Assembly: GCA_036169815.1 (NCBI GenBank)
Contig: JAVHOA010000059.1
Span: 1 to 41,253 of the forward strand
Length of the DNA: 41,253 nt
Origin: Hydrocurvibacter sp036169815
GTDB taxonomy: Bacteria; Campylobacterota; Campylobacteria; Campylobacterales; Sulfurimonadaceae
Direction of reading: 5' to 3'
Translations under genes and position numbers: made by a program
The notes under the pieces: generated by a model
What the model was told of the DNA's origin: nothing
What the model saw: the letters and a program-made list of their open reading frames with translations, nothing else
Databases searched by the model: none
Shown here: in pieces, positions 30,477 to 38,750 of the stretch
How positions within the stretch are numbered: the first letter of the stretch is position 1
How the letters are laid out: each line of letters opens with the position of its first letter

Positions 30477-31859
30477 ATGGATAAGATGTGGTCTGGGCGT
30501 TTTAGTAAAGGTGCATCCTCATTACTAGACGCATTTAATGCTTCAATCATGTTTGATAGAAAACTTTATCGTGAAGATATTGAGGGTTCAGTTGCACACG
30601 CAACAATGCTGGCAAAGCAAAATATTCTCACGCAAGAGGAGTTGGCATCGATCACACAGGGCTTAGAACAAGTCAAAGAGGAGATCGAATCTGGTGTATT
30701 TGAGTGGAAAATCAGCGATGAAGATCTACATATGGGCATTGAGAAGCGCTTAACGGCAATTATTGGCGAAGCTGGTAAAAAACTCCACACCGCGCGCAGT
30801 AGAAATGATCAGGTTGCTGTTGATTTTAGAAGATATGTGCTTCGTAAAAACAAGGAACTCATTATTGCAATCAAAGCCGTTATGGAGGTTTTAGTCGATA
30901 TTGCATCAAACCATACCCAAACGCTTTTACCAGGGATGACGCACCTCCAACACGCCCAACCCATCAACTTCGCATTTCATTTACTGGCGTATGTTTCTAT
31001 GTTTAAGCGTGATATTGAGAGATTTGAGAGTTCGTATGTAAGAAATAACTTTTCTCCGCTTGGATGTGCGGCACTTGCTGGAACACCACACAAGATAGAC
31101 CGCGAGTTCACAGCACAACTTTTAGGCTTTCAGAGCGTGAGTGTGAACTGTCTTGATACGGTGAGTGATCGTGATTTTGCTTTGGAAATTTTATTTAATA
31201 TTTCGACTATGATGATGCACATTTCACGCCTAAGCGAAGAGCTTGTGATGTGGTCTAGCTATGAGTTTAAATTTATCGAGTTGAGTGATGAATACTCAAC
31301 GGGTTCATCGATTATGCCTCAAAAGAAAAATCCCGATGTTCCTGAGCTTTTGCGTGGAAAAACTGGCCGTGTATATGGTTCTTTGATGGGACTTTTGACA
31401 GTTATGAAAGGACTTCCACTTGCTTACAACAAAGATACGCAAGAGGATAAAGAGGGTGTTTTTGACGCAGTTGAAACAGCAGAACTCTCTTTAGAAATTC
31501 TCAAAGAAGCGCTTCGTACGATGGATGTTAAAGTAGAAAATATGCACCAAGCGTGTAAAGTAGGGCATTTGAGTGCAACAGATTTGGCAGATTATCTGGT
31601 TGAAAAGTGTGGCATTCCATTTCGTGAGGCGCACTTTATCACTGGAAAAGCAGTTGCAAGAAGTGAAACTCTCCAAATCGATTTAAGCGATATCAGTTAT
31701 GAAGAACTCCACGCAATCGATGCAAGAATTCAAAGTGATGTGCTAGAAAAACTCTCTATTACCAATTCCATGAATGCAAGAACATCCCAAGGTGGGACTT
31801 CTACTCAAGGGACTTTGGAGCAATTGGCAATTTTTAAAAACTATTTAGGAGTAAAATAA
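30477..31859 (+). CDS. argH: Argininosuccinate lyase
   Basis: A 460-residue fumarase/aspartase superfamily enzyme that splits argininosuccinate into arginine and fumarate. The N-terminal MWSGRFS and SRNDQVA (108-114) segments, HLQHAQP at 156-162, and the superfamily signature GSSIMPQKKNPD at 276-287 (with the catalytic serine loop) are intact. Length is normal. No other arginine gene is adjacent. An OsmC-family gene begins one base after the stop. Confidence 0.97.
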   Translation: MDKMWSGRFSKGASSLLDAFNASIMFDRKLYREDIEGSVAHATMLAKQNILTQEELASITQGLEQVKEEIESGVFEWKISDEDLHMGIEKRLTAIIGEAGKKLHTARSRNDQVAVDFRRYVLRKNKELIIAIKAVMEVLVDIASNHTQTLLPGMTHLQHAQPINFAFHLLAYVSMFKRDIERFESSYVRNNFSPLGCAALAGTPHKIDREFTAQLLGFQSVSVNCLDTVSDRDFALEILFNISTMMMHISRLSEELVMWSSYEFKFIELSDEYSTGSSIMPQKKNPDVPELLRGKTGRVYGSLMGLLTVMKGLPLAYNKDTQEDKEGVFDAVETAELSLEILKEALRTMDVKVENMHQACKVGHLSATDLADYLVEKCGIPFREAHFITGKAVARSETLQIDLSDISYEELHAIDARIQSDVLEKLSITNSMNARTSQGGTSTQGTLEQLAIFKNYLGVK

Positions 31860-31860
31860 T

Positions 31861-32325
31861 ATGAAAATAGTAGTTTCTCATCTCGATAATATGCGCTTTG
31901 AGGCAAAAACAGATAAAAGCAGTTTTATTATCGATTGTCCACAGATGAGTCCGATTGAGATTTTTCTCAGCGGCATCATTACATGTAGCGCGACAGATAT
32001 GGTGATGATTCCTAAAAATCAGGGCAAAACAGTCACAAATCTCTCCATCGAGGGCGATGCGACTAGAAATGAGGATTTTCCAAAAAAATTCAACACTTTG
32101 CACCTGACATATAGTTTTGACTCTGATGCTGATGATACCTTAGCGGCACGCTTTGTGATGGCATCTTTAGAGACCTACTGCTCGACTATTAATACGATTC
32201 GCGAGAGTGTAAAAATAAGCTATACGATACGCCATAACGGCACACTCATCCGTGAAAATGAGATGATGATTTCAGGCGGTGGCAGTAAAATAGATTTGGG
32301 TGTAATCGAGAGTTGCCCTCAATAA
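31861..32325 (+). CDS. OsmC family (YhfA-like) protein
   Basis: A 154-residue OsmC-fold protein. Family marks: PIEIFLSGIITCSATDMV with C42, and the helix ASLETYCSTIN with C107; in OsmC/Ohr proteins the two cysteines reduce organic or lipid hydroperoxides. The spacing and the SPIE start resemble the YhfA branch rather than Ohr, so peroxidase activity is likely but untested. It begins one base after argH and is surely co-transcribed. A TTACATGTA copy (31979) overlaps the codon of C42. Confidence 0.85.
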   Translation: MKIVVSHLDNMRFEAKTDKSSFIIDCPQMSPIEIFLSGIITCSATDMVMIPKNQGKTVTNLSIEGDATRNEDFPKKFNTLHLTYSFDSDADDTLAARFVMASLETYCSTINTIRESVKISYTIRHNGTLIRENEMMISGGGSKIDLGVIESCPQ

Positions 32326-32343
32326 CCCTTACATGTAAGGGTT
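32324..32343. terminator. 20-base perfect palindrome built on TTACATGTAA, probable bidirectional terminator
   Basis: AACCCTTACATGTAAGGGTT is fully self-complementary; it begins at the OsmC-family stop codon and lies before the convergent transglycosylase. As RNA it could only fold with an unpaired centre, giving a stem of seven or eight pairs. The following TTTCATAGG is weakly T-rich. It contains one of the perfect decamers (32329-32338). Confidence 0.5.
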
Positions 32344-32347
32344 TCAT

Positions 32348-32374
32348 AGGCTTATAAATGCTTACATGTAAGCC
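32348..32374. repeat. Second TTACATGTAA copy nested in a hairpin
   Basis: A perfect decamer at 32362-32371 whose right arm TAAGCCT also pairs with AGGCTTA at 32348-32354. The two palindromes of this 59-base convergent gap start 33 bases apart, echoing the pair between bioA and sorB. Confidence 0.8.
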
Positions 32375-32384
32375 TCTGTTTACG

Positions 32385-33596
32385 CTATTTTTTGCTATAA
32401 AATTGAGAAAAAGCGAGCGCTCTGCTCGAGACATTTTTTAAGTAATATTTTGCTTCTTCATATTTGAGATCGATTAAGAGTTTTTGATAGACCTCATTTG
32501 GTGAGAGTGCATTTATCTCTTCTGCTGCATTGCTTACAAGATATTTTGCTTTTTCTGTCATATTTTTGTTTTTGTTAAATGCCCACGCAACATTTCCAGC
32601 GCCCGCATTGTATGCAGCAATAGAGCAATACAGACGGCTTAGGGGTTCTTTGATACTTACGAAATATTTGTAGTAGAGCAGGTGAAAATAGGCACTTCCC
32701 ATTTCGATATTGTTGGTGCCATCATAAAGGTATTCCCCAGAGAGCAATTTTTTTTCATGATAAAGATAGTGGTAAGCATCTACTCCTGCACTGCTTGGAA
32801 CAATCTGCATCAGCCCATACGCTGGAATGGCGGATGTCGCGCGCGGGTTAAAACTACTCTCTGTTTGGATAATAGCAAACACCAAAGAGGCACTGAGTTG
32901 TTCTCTTTGTGCAAATTTTTTGACTGTTTCATAATATTGCTGTGATTTTTTCTGCGCGGTATCACTTGGCAAAGCGATTTCAAGTGAGTAAACGCTTTGA
33001 CCCTCAATTTTAGATTTTTTACTTTCAATAGTGTTCTCTTTGAAATGCTTTGCAATATAGCTATCAACACTTTTTTTACTCGGTGGCGTGTTAAAAATCA
33101 CGTTGGAGAGAATCGGCTCATTTTTTGGCTCTTGTGTTAAAAGCCCATCTGGTTTTTTGATTTTTGCGAGCATTTGCTCAAGCGGATCTGTTTTTTGCAC
33201 AGTTTTGTTATCAACACTCACTACTTTTTCAAGCGCAAGTTTGAGCTCTTTTTTTGCTTCTTGAGGTGAAGAGGCGATGGTTTGGAGGATGATTTTGTTT
33301 TTTTCAAAATCGACATCCGTCCTTGTTTTTTTATCAGGCGTGTAAGAAAGCCACTCTTTTTTTGTGGAGAGTTTTGGCTCATCCCAGTAGGCATTTAAAC
33401 TTTTTTTATAACTCTCTACGGCTTGGTATTGCGCCTTTTTATAGGCGTCAAAAGCCTCTAATTGCGATTTTTGAAACTGTGCAAATTGCTGTTGCTCACT
33501 TGCTTGGAGTTGTTGTAGTTGTGCTTGAAACTCTTCAAAACTCTGGGCATGCGCTAGGCTCAAGAGTGAAAGAAAAAGAAGGGATTTTTTAATCAT
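32385..33596 (-). CDS. MltC-like murein lytic transglycosylase
   Basis: A 403-residue secreted enzyme. Signal peptide at about 1-18 (ending SLAHAQ); then a glutamine-rich coiled coil at about 19-70; a DUF3393-like domain typical of MltC at about 75-220; and a C-terminal SLT domain with catalytic glutamate near 246 (FAIIQTESSFNPRA), YGLMQIVPSS and SIAAYNAGAGNVAWAF. It would cleave peptidoglycan with formation of anhydro ends. Unlike MltC of enterobacteria it has no lipobox cysteine, so it appears soluble in the periplasm. An upstream GTG at 33599 is an alternative start. Confidence 0.9.
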   Translation of the reverse strand: MIKKSLLFLSLLSLAHAQSFEEFQAQLQQLQASEQQQFAQFQKSQLEAFDAYKKAQYQAVESYKKSLNAYWDEPKLSTKKEWLSYTPDKKTRTDVDFEKNKIILQTIASSPQEAKKELKLALEKVVSVDNKTVQKTDPLEQMLAKIKKPDGLLTQEPKNEPILSNVIFNTPPSKKSVDSYIAKHFKENTIESKKSKIEGQSVYSLEIALPSDTAQKKSQQYYETVKKFAQREQLSASLVFAIIQTESSFNPRATSAIPAYGLMQIVPSSAGVDAYHYLYHEKKLLSGEYLYDGTNNIEMGSAYFHLLYYKYFVSIKEPLSRLYCSIAAYNAGAGNVAWAFNKNKNMTEKAKYLVSNAAEEINALSPNEVYQKLLIDLKYEEAKYYLKNVSSRALAFSQFYSKK

Positions 33597-33611
33597 CACT
33601 GTGACTTTTTT

Positions 33612-33968
33612 TTAGAAAAAATCTTTTGGATCTGCATCACAAAAATGATCCCACTTGAGTTTGGCACCACCTAAAATATGCCAGTGAAGATGTTTTACCT
33701 CTTGGCCTCCGTTTTCTCCTACATTAGTGATAACACGGTATCCGCTTTTATCGATGCCAACACGTTTTGTAAGCTCTTGGATAAATGCAGTCATGCCGCT
33801 CATGAGCTTGGGAGAGACTTCATTGAAGCTTGTTACATGGAGTTTTGGAATCGCTAAAATATGCACAGGCGCTTTTGGATTGATATCATGAAATGCTATA
33901 AAATCATCATTTTCCATTTCAATATTTGCAGGAATTTCATTATTAACTATTCTACAAAATAAACACAT
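33612..33968 (-). CDS. HIT family (HinT-like) nucleotide-binding protein
   Basis: A 118-residue protein with the histidine triad HLHWH at 93-97 (VKHLHWHILGG) and an N-terminal CLFCRIV with cysteines and H27, usual for the HinT group. These enzymes hydrolyse purine nucleoside phosphoramidates. GAGG lies six bases before the ATG. It is divergent to pheS across 152 bases, the same pairing as in Campylobacter, and 15 bases upstream of the transglycosylase gene, with which it may share a transcript. Confidence 0.94.
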   Translation of the reverse strand: MCLFCRIVNNEIPANIEMENDDFIAFHDINPKAPVHILAIPKLHVTSFNEVSPKLMSGMTAFIQELTKRVGIDKSGYRVITNVGENGGQEVKHLHWHILGGAKLKWDHFCDADPKDFF

Positions 33969-34084
33969 TTTAAACCTCTTTCAACCTTTATAATTTGAGT
34001 TTTAATTCTAGCATAAATGTTATTTTTTTACTTTAAAGATGAGAGGCGACTCTGATATGAAGCTTTTTGTAATAGAGTTTTTTG

Positions 34085-34090
34085 TACAAT
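34085..34090 (+). promoter_or_regulatory. Predicted -10 box of the pheS-pheT-aroA-ispH operon
   Basis: TACAAT after GAGTTTTTTG, 30 bases before the chosen TTG start of pheS. A leader peptide or attenuator is not evident. Confidence 0.45.
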
Positions 34091-34120
34091 CTGCGAAAAA
34101 TAAACTATTGGAGACTCTAT

Positions 34121-35113
34121 TTGAAAGAGTGGTATGAAAAAATCCAAACAGCGCAAAGTGTTGAGGATTTAGAAAATATACGCATAGCGGTTTTTGGTAA
34201 AAAAGGGATTTTAGCACAGCAGTTTGAAGTGATGAAATCTGTGCCAAATGAGCAAAAAGCTTCGTTTGCAAAAGAGCTCAACACCCATAAAAATGAGTTA
34301 ACTTTACTCTTGAATGAACAAAAAACAGTTTTACAAACAAAAGAGTTGTATGAAGCGATGAAGGCCGAAGCACTGGATGTTTCACTCTTTTCAACAACAA
34401 CAAGAAAAGGCGCGCTCCATCCCGTGATGGAAACTATGGATAGGATTGTTGAGTATTTCTCCTCCATGAACTTTTCTGTACAAACGGGACCGATGATTGA
34501 GGATGATTTTCACAACTTTGAAGCGCTCAATCTTCCAAAACACCATCCCGCGCGCGATATGCAAGATACTTTTTATTTTAAAGATGAGATGCTCCTTCGT
34601 ACCCACACATCTCCGGTGCAGATTCGCACTATGCTTGCTACAAAACCGCCAATTCGCATGATCGCTCCAGGCGCGGTTTTTCGTCGTGATTATGATTTGA
34701 CGCACACTCCGATGTTTCACCAAGTCGAGGGATTGCTTGTAGATGAAGAGGGGAAAGTATCCTTTGCAAATCTCAAATTTATTTTAGAAGATTTTTTAAA
34801 ATATATGTTTGGCGATGTTGCGGTGCGTTTTCGACCAAGCTTTTTTCCTTTCACAGAACCCTCAGCAGAAGTGGATATTTCCTGTATCTTCTGCGGCGGC
34901 GATGGATGCCGTGTGTGCTCGCATACAGGTTGGCTCGAAGTTTTAGGGTGTGGGATTGTGGATCCAAATGTTTTTAAAGCGGTAAAATATGAGCATGTCA
35001 GCGGATATGCATTTGGACTTGGTGTGGAGCGTTTTGCGATGCTTATTCACCATATTGGAGACCTTCGCTCTTTGTTTGAAGGAGATGTTAGACTTTTGGA
35101 GCAGTTTCAATGA
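34121..35113 (+). CDS. pheS: Phenylalanyl-tRNA synthetase alpha subunit
   Basis: A 330-residue class II synthetase subunit. An N-terminal coiled coil (about 1-80) binds tRNA. Catalytic motif 2 is seen in FRRDYDLTHTPMFHQVEGLLVD and motif 3 in FGLGVERFAML. A Cys-rich loop (CIFCGGDGCRVCSHTGW) is common in the family. I chose TTG at 34121 because GGAG stands seven bases upstream and the protein then begins MKEWYEKIQTAQS; a longer reading from 34082 lacks support. It overlaps pheT by four bases (ATGA). Confidence 0.96.
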   Translation: MKEWYEKIQTAQSVEDLENIRIAVFGKKGILAQQFEVMKSVPNEQKASFAKELNTHKNELTLLLNEQKTVLQTKELYEAMKAEALDVSLFSTTTRKGALHPVMETMDRIVEYFSSMNFSVQTGPMIEDDFHNFEALNLPKHHPARDMQDTFYFKDEMLLRTHTSPVQIRTMLATKPPIRMIAPGAVFRRDYDLTHTPMFHQVEGLLVDEEGKVSFANLKFILEDFLKYMFGDVAVRFRPSFFPFTEPSAEVDISCIFCGGDGCRVCSHTGWLEVLGCGIVDPNVFKAVKYEHVSGYAFGLGVERFAMLIHHIGDLRSLFEGDVRLLEQFQ

Positions 35114-37452
35114 TAATTACAAAAAGTTGGTTAAACGAGTTTATCAATATTGAAGATAAATCAGCACAAGATTTGGCAAAAACACTCAACTCCATTGGGC
35201 TTGAAGTTGATAGAGTTGTCGAGTATAAAATCCCTGAAGGGATAGTTTTTGGGTATGTTTTAGAGTGTGAAAAACATCCTGATGCAGATAAGCTCAATGT
35301 TTGTAAAGTTAATACTGGAACCTCTGTTTGCCAGATTGTTTGCGGTGCGGCAAATGTGAAAAAAGGCTTACATGTAGCAGTTGCAACACTAGGCGCTGTG
35401 ATGCCAAATGGACTTGAAATCAAGCCTGTGCAACTTCGCGGTGTGGATAGCGAGGGGATGATTTGTTCGGCAAGTGAACTGGGTCTTGTAGAAGTTGCAA
35501 GCGGAATTATCGAGTTTGATAACTCTATTGGAAAGATTGTTGTAGGCCAAGCATTACACACAAACAAATATCTTCAAGACACGCTCATCGAGATAGAACT
35601 CACAGCCAATAGAGGCGATTGTCTGAGTATCTATGGTGTTGCAAGAGATTTATGTGCAGCATACAGCCGCCCACTTTTAAAAATAGCTGATGGAGAGGGT
35701 GAAGAGCGACGGATGGGAATCGGGCGTATTTTACAACTCACCCATGCAGATGGTTTGGATGTAAACTTGCGTTATAAAGCTATTGAAATCAAAGAGATGA
35801 AAGTTCCATTTTTGACCTCTTTGCGTCTGGCACAAATAGAGGAAAAACAGTCATCTGATTTGGATGCATTTTTATTTTATGGCACGTACACAACAGGAGT
35901 TGTGCTGAGAGCTTACGACTACAACTTCTTTAAAGACGGTGAAACACTTGAGAAAAAAGCAAAAATTGCTTTAAATCTTGACGCTCTTGGTTTTGCAACG
36001 ATTTATGCAAAAGATAAAGTTGCTTCCATCGTTGGTATCAATCAAAATGATGACTCTAAAATGGCTCACAATGAGGGACTTGTGATTATTGAAGCGAGTT
36101 ATGTCCCGCCTCATATCATTTCAAAACAGATGGCTCAAAACAAGATTGCAAGTGGCCATCTTTTTTATCGCACCTCTAGAGGAAGTGAGCCAAAACTCAA
36201 CATTGGACTCAACTATTTTATAGGAATGTTTGATAAAAACTCCACTTCTGAGATTTATGGCGGAAGCATTGAGCTTTGTGACGATCATGAACCAGCTGTA
36301 ATTAGTGTAAGTTTAGAGGAGATTACGAGTATTATCGGTATAAATATCGATAAAACGACCATCACAAAGATTTTACAAAATTTAGGGTTTGATATAGGTA
36401 AATCACAAGGGACAAATTTTGTGATTTCTGTTCCAAGATTTCGCCATGATATTCTCAATAAACAAGATATTGTTGAGGAGATTGTGCGCCTTATTGGGAT
36501 TGATAACATAGCATCAAAACCCTTTTTATTGAAAGAAAAAAATGCTTTATCGCAAGGGTATTTTGAGTTTAAAAAATTAAGAAAATACAGACACAGCGCA
36601 GCCAATCAAGGTTTTTTTGAAACGGTACATTTTGTATTTAATGAAAAAGTAAAACTGCAAGAATATGGCCTTACATGTACACAAGAAGATTTAGAACTTT
36701 TAAATCCAATCGTCAATACGCTCGATACAATGCGTCCAACTTTGATGCTTGGGCTTTTAAATGCTGCGAGTTTAAACACAAAATCTGGATATAAAGATGT
36801 AAGACTTTTTGAGATAGGTTCTGTGTTTTCTAACACGAGAGAAGAGTCAAAAAAAATGGGTTTTCTCTATAGTGGTGATGCGTATAAAGATGGAATTCTT
36901 AATTCTGGAAAATCAAGTAAAATGGATTTTGGTTCTTTTGTACAGTTGGTAGCAAATGTGGTTGGCGATATCGATTTAGAAGCTTTTACCCCTACACACG
37001 GCTTGGCAAATCCCTACCAGTGTGCAAAAATCATTTTTAGGGGCCACGTAATCGGTGAGCTTTTTAAACTCCATCCAATGGTGCAAGATGCCTTTGATCT
37101 GGATCAAACTTTTCTTTGTGAAATCGACTTTGACCAGCTTTCTTTTGATCTTGTTGAAGCAAAACCGACTTCTAAATATCAGGCTTCATTTCGCGATTTA
37201 AGTTTGGTTGTTCCTCAAAATATGACCTTTTGTGAAGTACAAAAAGTGATCGATGCATGCAAATCAGAGCAGGTTGTAAGATTTTATCCTATCAATAAAT
37301 ATATTGATTCCAATCTTGGAGAAAATGCAAGTTTAACGATTCGTTTTGTCTTGCAGTCTTTGGAAAAAACACTGCAAGAGGATGATATTACCTCAAATAT
37401 CAATGCAATTTTAGATGCATTACATGAAAAATTGGGACTCACTTTGCGATGA
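35110..37452 (+). CDS. pheT: Phenylalanyl-tRNA synthetase beta subunit
   Basis: A 780-residue subunit. Domains in order: EMAP/OB tRNA-binding domain at about 40-150 (HPDADKLNVCKVNTG), B3/B4 editing domain at about 200-380, B5 domain at about 395-470, a catalytic-like core, and the ferredoxin-fold anticodon-binding domain at about 690-780. It pairs with PheS as an alpha2beta2 enzyme. Its start and stop overlap pheS and aroA by four bases each. Two TTACATGTA copies fall in the gene, at 35368 (Leu-His-Val) and 36671 (Leu-Thr-Cys). Confidence 0.96.
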   Translation: MIITKSWLNEFINIEDKSAQDLAKTLNSIGLEVDRVVEYKIPEGIVFGYVLECEKHPDADKLNVCKVNTGTSVCQIVCGAANVKKGLHVAVATLGAVMPNGLEIKPVQLRGVDSEGMICSASELGLVEVASGIIEFDNSIGKIVVGQALHTNKYLQDTLIEIELTANRGDCLSIYGVARDLCAAYSRPLLKIADGEGEERRMGIGRILQLTHADGLDVNLRYKAIEIKEMKVPFLTSLRLAQIEEKQSSDLDAFLFYGTYTTGVVLRAYDYNFFKDGETLEKKAKIALNLDALGFATIYAKDKVASIVGINQNDDSKMAHNEGLVIIEASYVPPHIISKQMAQNKIASGHLFYRTSRGSEPKLNIGLNYFIGMFDKNSTSEIYGGSIELCDDHEPAVISVSLEEITSIIGINIDKTTITKILQNLGFDIGKSQGTNFVISVPRFRHDILNKQDIVEEIVRLIGIDNIASKPFLLKEKNALSQGYFEFKKLRKYRHSAANQGFFETVHFVFNEKVKLQEYGLTCTQEDLELLNPIVNTLDTMRPTLMLGLLNAASLNTKSGYKDVRLFEIGSVFSNTREESKKMGFLYSGDAYKDGILNSGKSSKMDFGSFVQLVANVVGDIDLEAFTPTHGLANPYQCAKIIFRGHVIGELFKLHPMVQDAFDLDQTFLCEIDFDQLSFDLVEAKPTSKYQASFRDLSLVVPQNMTFCEVQKVIDACKSEQVVRFYPINKYIDSNLGENASLTIRFVLQSLEKTLQEDDITSNINAILDALHEKLGLTLR

Positions 37453-38750
37453 AAAGCGTAAAAATATTTTCAGCACAAGCATTTGATTTTATAACAGATA
37501 AAATTGCTTCAGATAAATCTATTTCGCATCGCTGTGTTATGTTTGCGATGCTTGCAGAGGGAGAATCAAAAATTCGAAACTTTTTGCGAGCTGAAGATAC
37601 GCTCAACTCACTAGAGATTGTCAAAAACCTTGGTGCAAAAGTCACAGATGATGGAGAACATATTTGTATCAGTTCATCGGGAATCAAAGAGAGTGAAAAT
37701 ATTTTAGATTGCGGTAACTCGGGAACGGGAATACGCCTTTTTTGTGGACTTTTAAGCTCTGCGGAGGGACATTTTGTTCTAAGCGGAGATGAGTATCTTC
37801 GCCGTCGCCCTATGAAGAGAGTTACTGCTCCACTTCGCTCAATTGGAGCAGGGCTCGATGGAAGAAATAATGGAGATTTGGCACCACTGAGTATTCGCGG
37901 AGCATCTCTAAAAGCATTTCACTACGAAAGCAGTATTGCATCCGCTCAAGTGAAAAGCGCGATGATATTAGCAGCTTTACGATCCGATGGCGTCTGTACT
38001 TACACAGAGCCCCAGCTTAGTCGAGACCATACCGAGCGGATGCTTAAGGGAATGGGTGCATCCTTACATGTAAGCGGTTTAACCACAACGATTACTCCGA
38101 TGCAAGGGCTTTTATCCCCTTTAGATATTCGTGTTCCCGCAGATCCATCAAGTGCTTTTTTCTTTGCAGTTGCCGCCGCTATTACTCCAAACTCCTCGGT
38201 CGTTTTAGAGGGCGTGACACTCAATAAAACACGTATAGAAGGGTTTAAGGCGTTAGAGAGAATGGGTGCAAATATTACCTATGAACTCACCGAGGACAAG
38301 TACGAGCCAATCGGCACGATTCGTGTTGCATACGCTCCATTGCAAGCCATAACTGTAGAAGAGAATATTGCATGGCTTATTGACGAACTTCCAGCACTTT
38401 CCATCGCTTTTGCGTGTGCGCAGGGCGTAAGTGTCATCAAAAATGCCGAGGAGTTACGTGTCAAAGAGAGTGATAGAATCGATACTGTTGTCAAAGGCTT
38501 GCGAGCATGCGGTATCATTGTAGATGAGGCAAAAGATGGCTACAGTGTGCATGGTGGCGTGCTAGAAGCGGCTTGTATTGATAGTCATGGCGATCATCGC
38601 ATTGCTATGAGTTTTCTTATTGCAGGGCTTCGTTGTGGCATGGAAGTGCAAGATGTTGCATGCATCAATACTTCATTTCCAAACTTTTTTGAACTTTTAG
38701 AAAATTTAACAAAAATCGAGTACATTGAAGATGAAGATAGAATTAGCTGA
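37449..38750 (+). CDS. aroA: 3-phosphoshikimate 1-carboxyvinyltransferase (EPSP synthase)
   Basis: A 433-residue enzyme that joins shikimate-3-phosphate and phosphoenolpyruvate in aromatic amino acid synthesis. Motifs: DKSISHRCVMFAMLAEGES near the N-terminus, LDCGNSGTGIRL, the RRPMKR loop, and a C-terminal HGDHRIAMS segment; KESDR lies near 340. These point to an intact active site. The start overlaps pheT by four bases, and the ispH start lies within the last codons. A perfect TTACATGTAA at 38064 encodes Leu-His-Val. Confidence 0.96.
   Translation: MKSVKIFSAQAFDFITDKIASDKSISHRCVMFAMLAEGESKIRNFLRAEDTLNSLEIVKNLGAKVTDDGEHICISSSGIKESENILDCGNSGTGIRLFCGLLSSAEGHFVLSGDEYLRRRPMKRVTAPLRSIGAGLDGRNNGDLAPLSIRGASLKAFHYESSIASAQVKSAMILAALRSDGVCTYTEPQLSRDHTERMLKGMGASLHVSGLTTTITPMQGLLSPLDIRVPADPSSAFFFAVAAAITPNSSVVLEGVTLNKTRIEGFKALERMGANITYELTEDKYEPIGTIRVAYAPLQAITVEENIAWLIDELPALSIAFACAQGVSVIKNAEELRVKESDRIDTVVKGLRACGIIVDEAKDGYSVHGGVLEAACIDSHGDHRIAMSFLIAGLRCGMEVQDVACINTSFPNFFELLENLTKIEYIEDEDRIS
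38064..38073. repeat. TTACATGTAA palindrome inside aroA
   Basis: A perfect decamer read as Leu-His-Val. It is the last copy in the window; none follows in the remaining 3.2 kb. Confidence 0.9.

Noticed and set aside
35088..35567. 159-codon minus-strand frame opposite pheT
   Set aside because: Antisense shadow of a conserved tRNA-binding domain; no independent support.
3905..38073. TTACATGTAA as the binding site of one local transcription factor
   Set aside because: Most copies lie inside coding sequences far from promoters and are spread fairly evenly, which does not fit a classical regulon, though some leader copies may have gained such a role.
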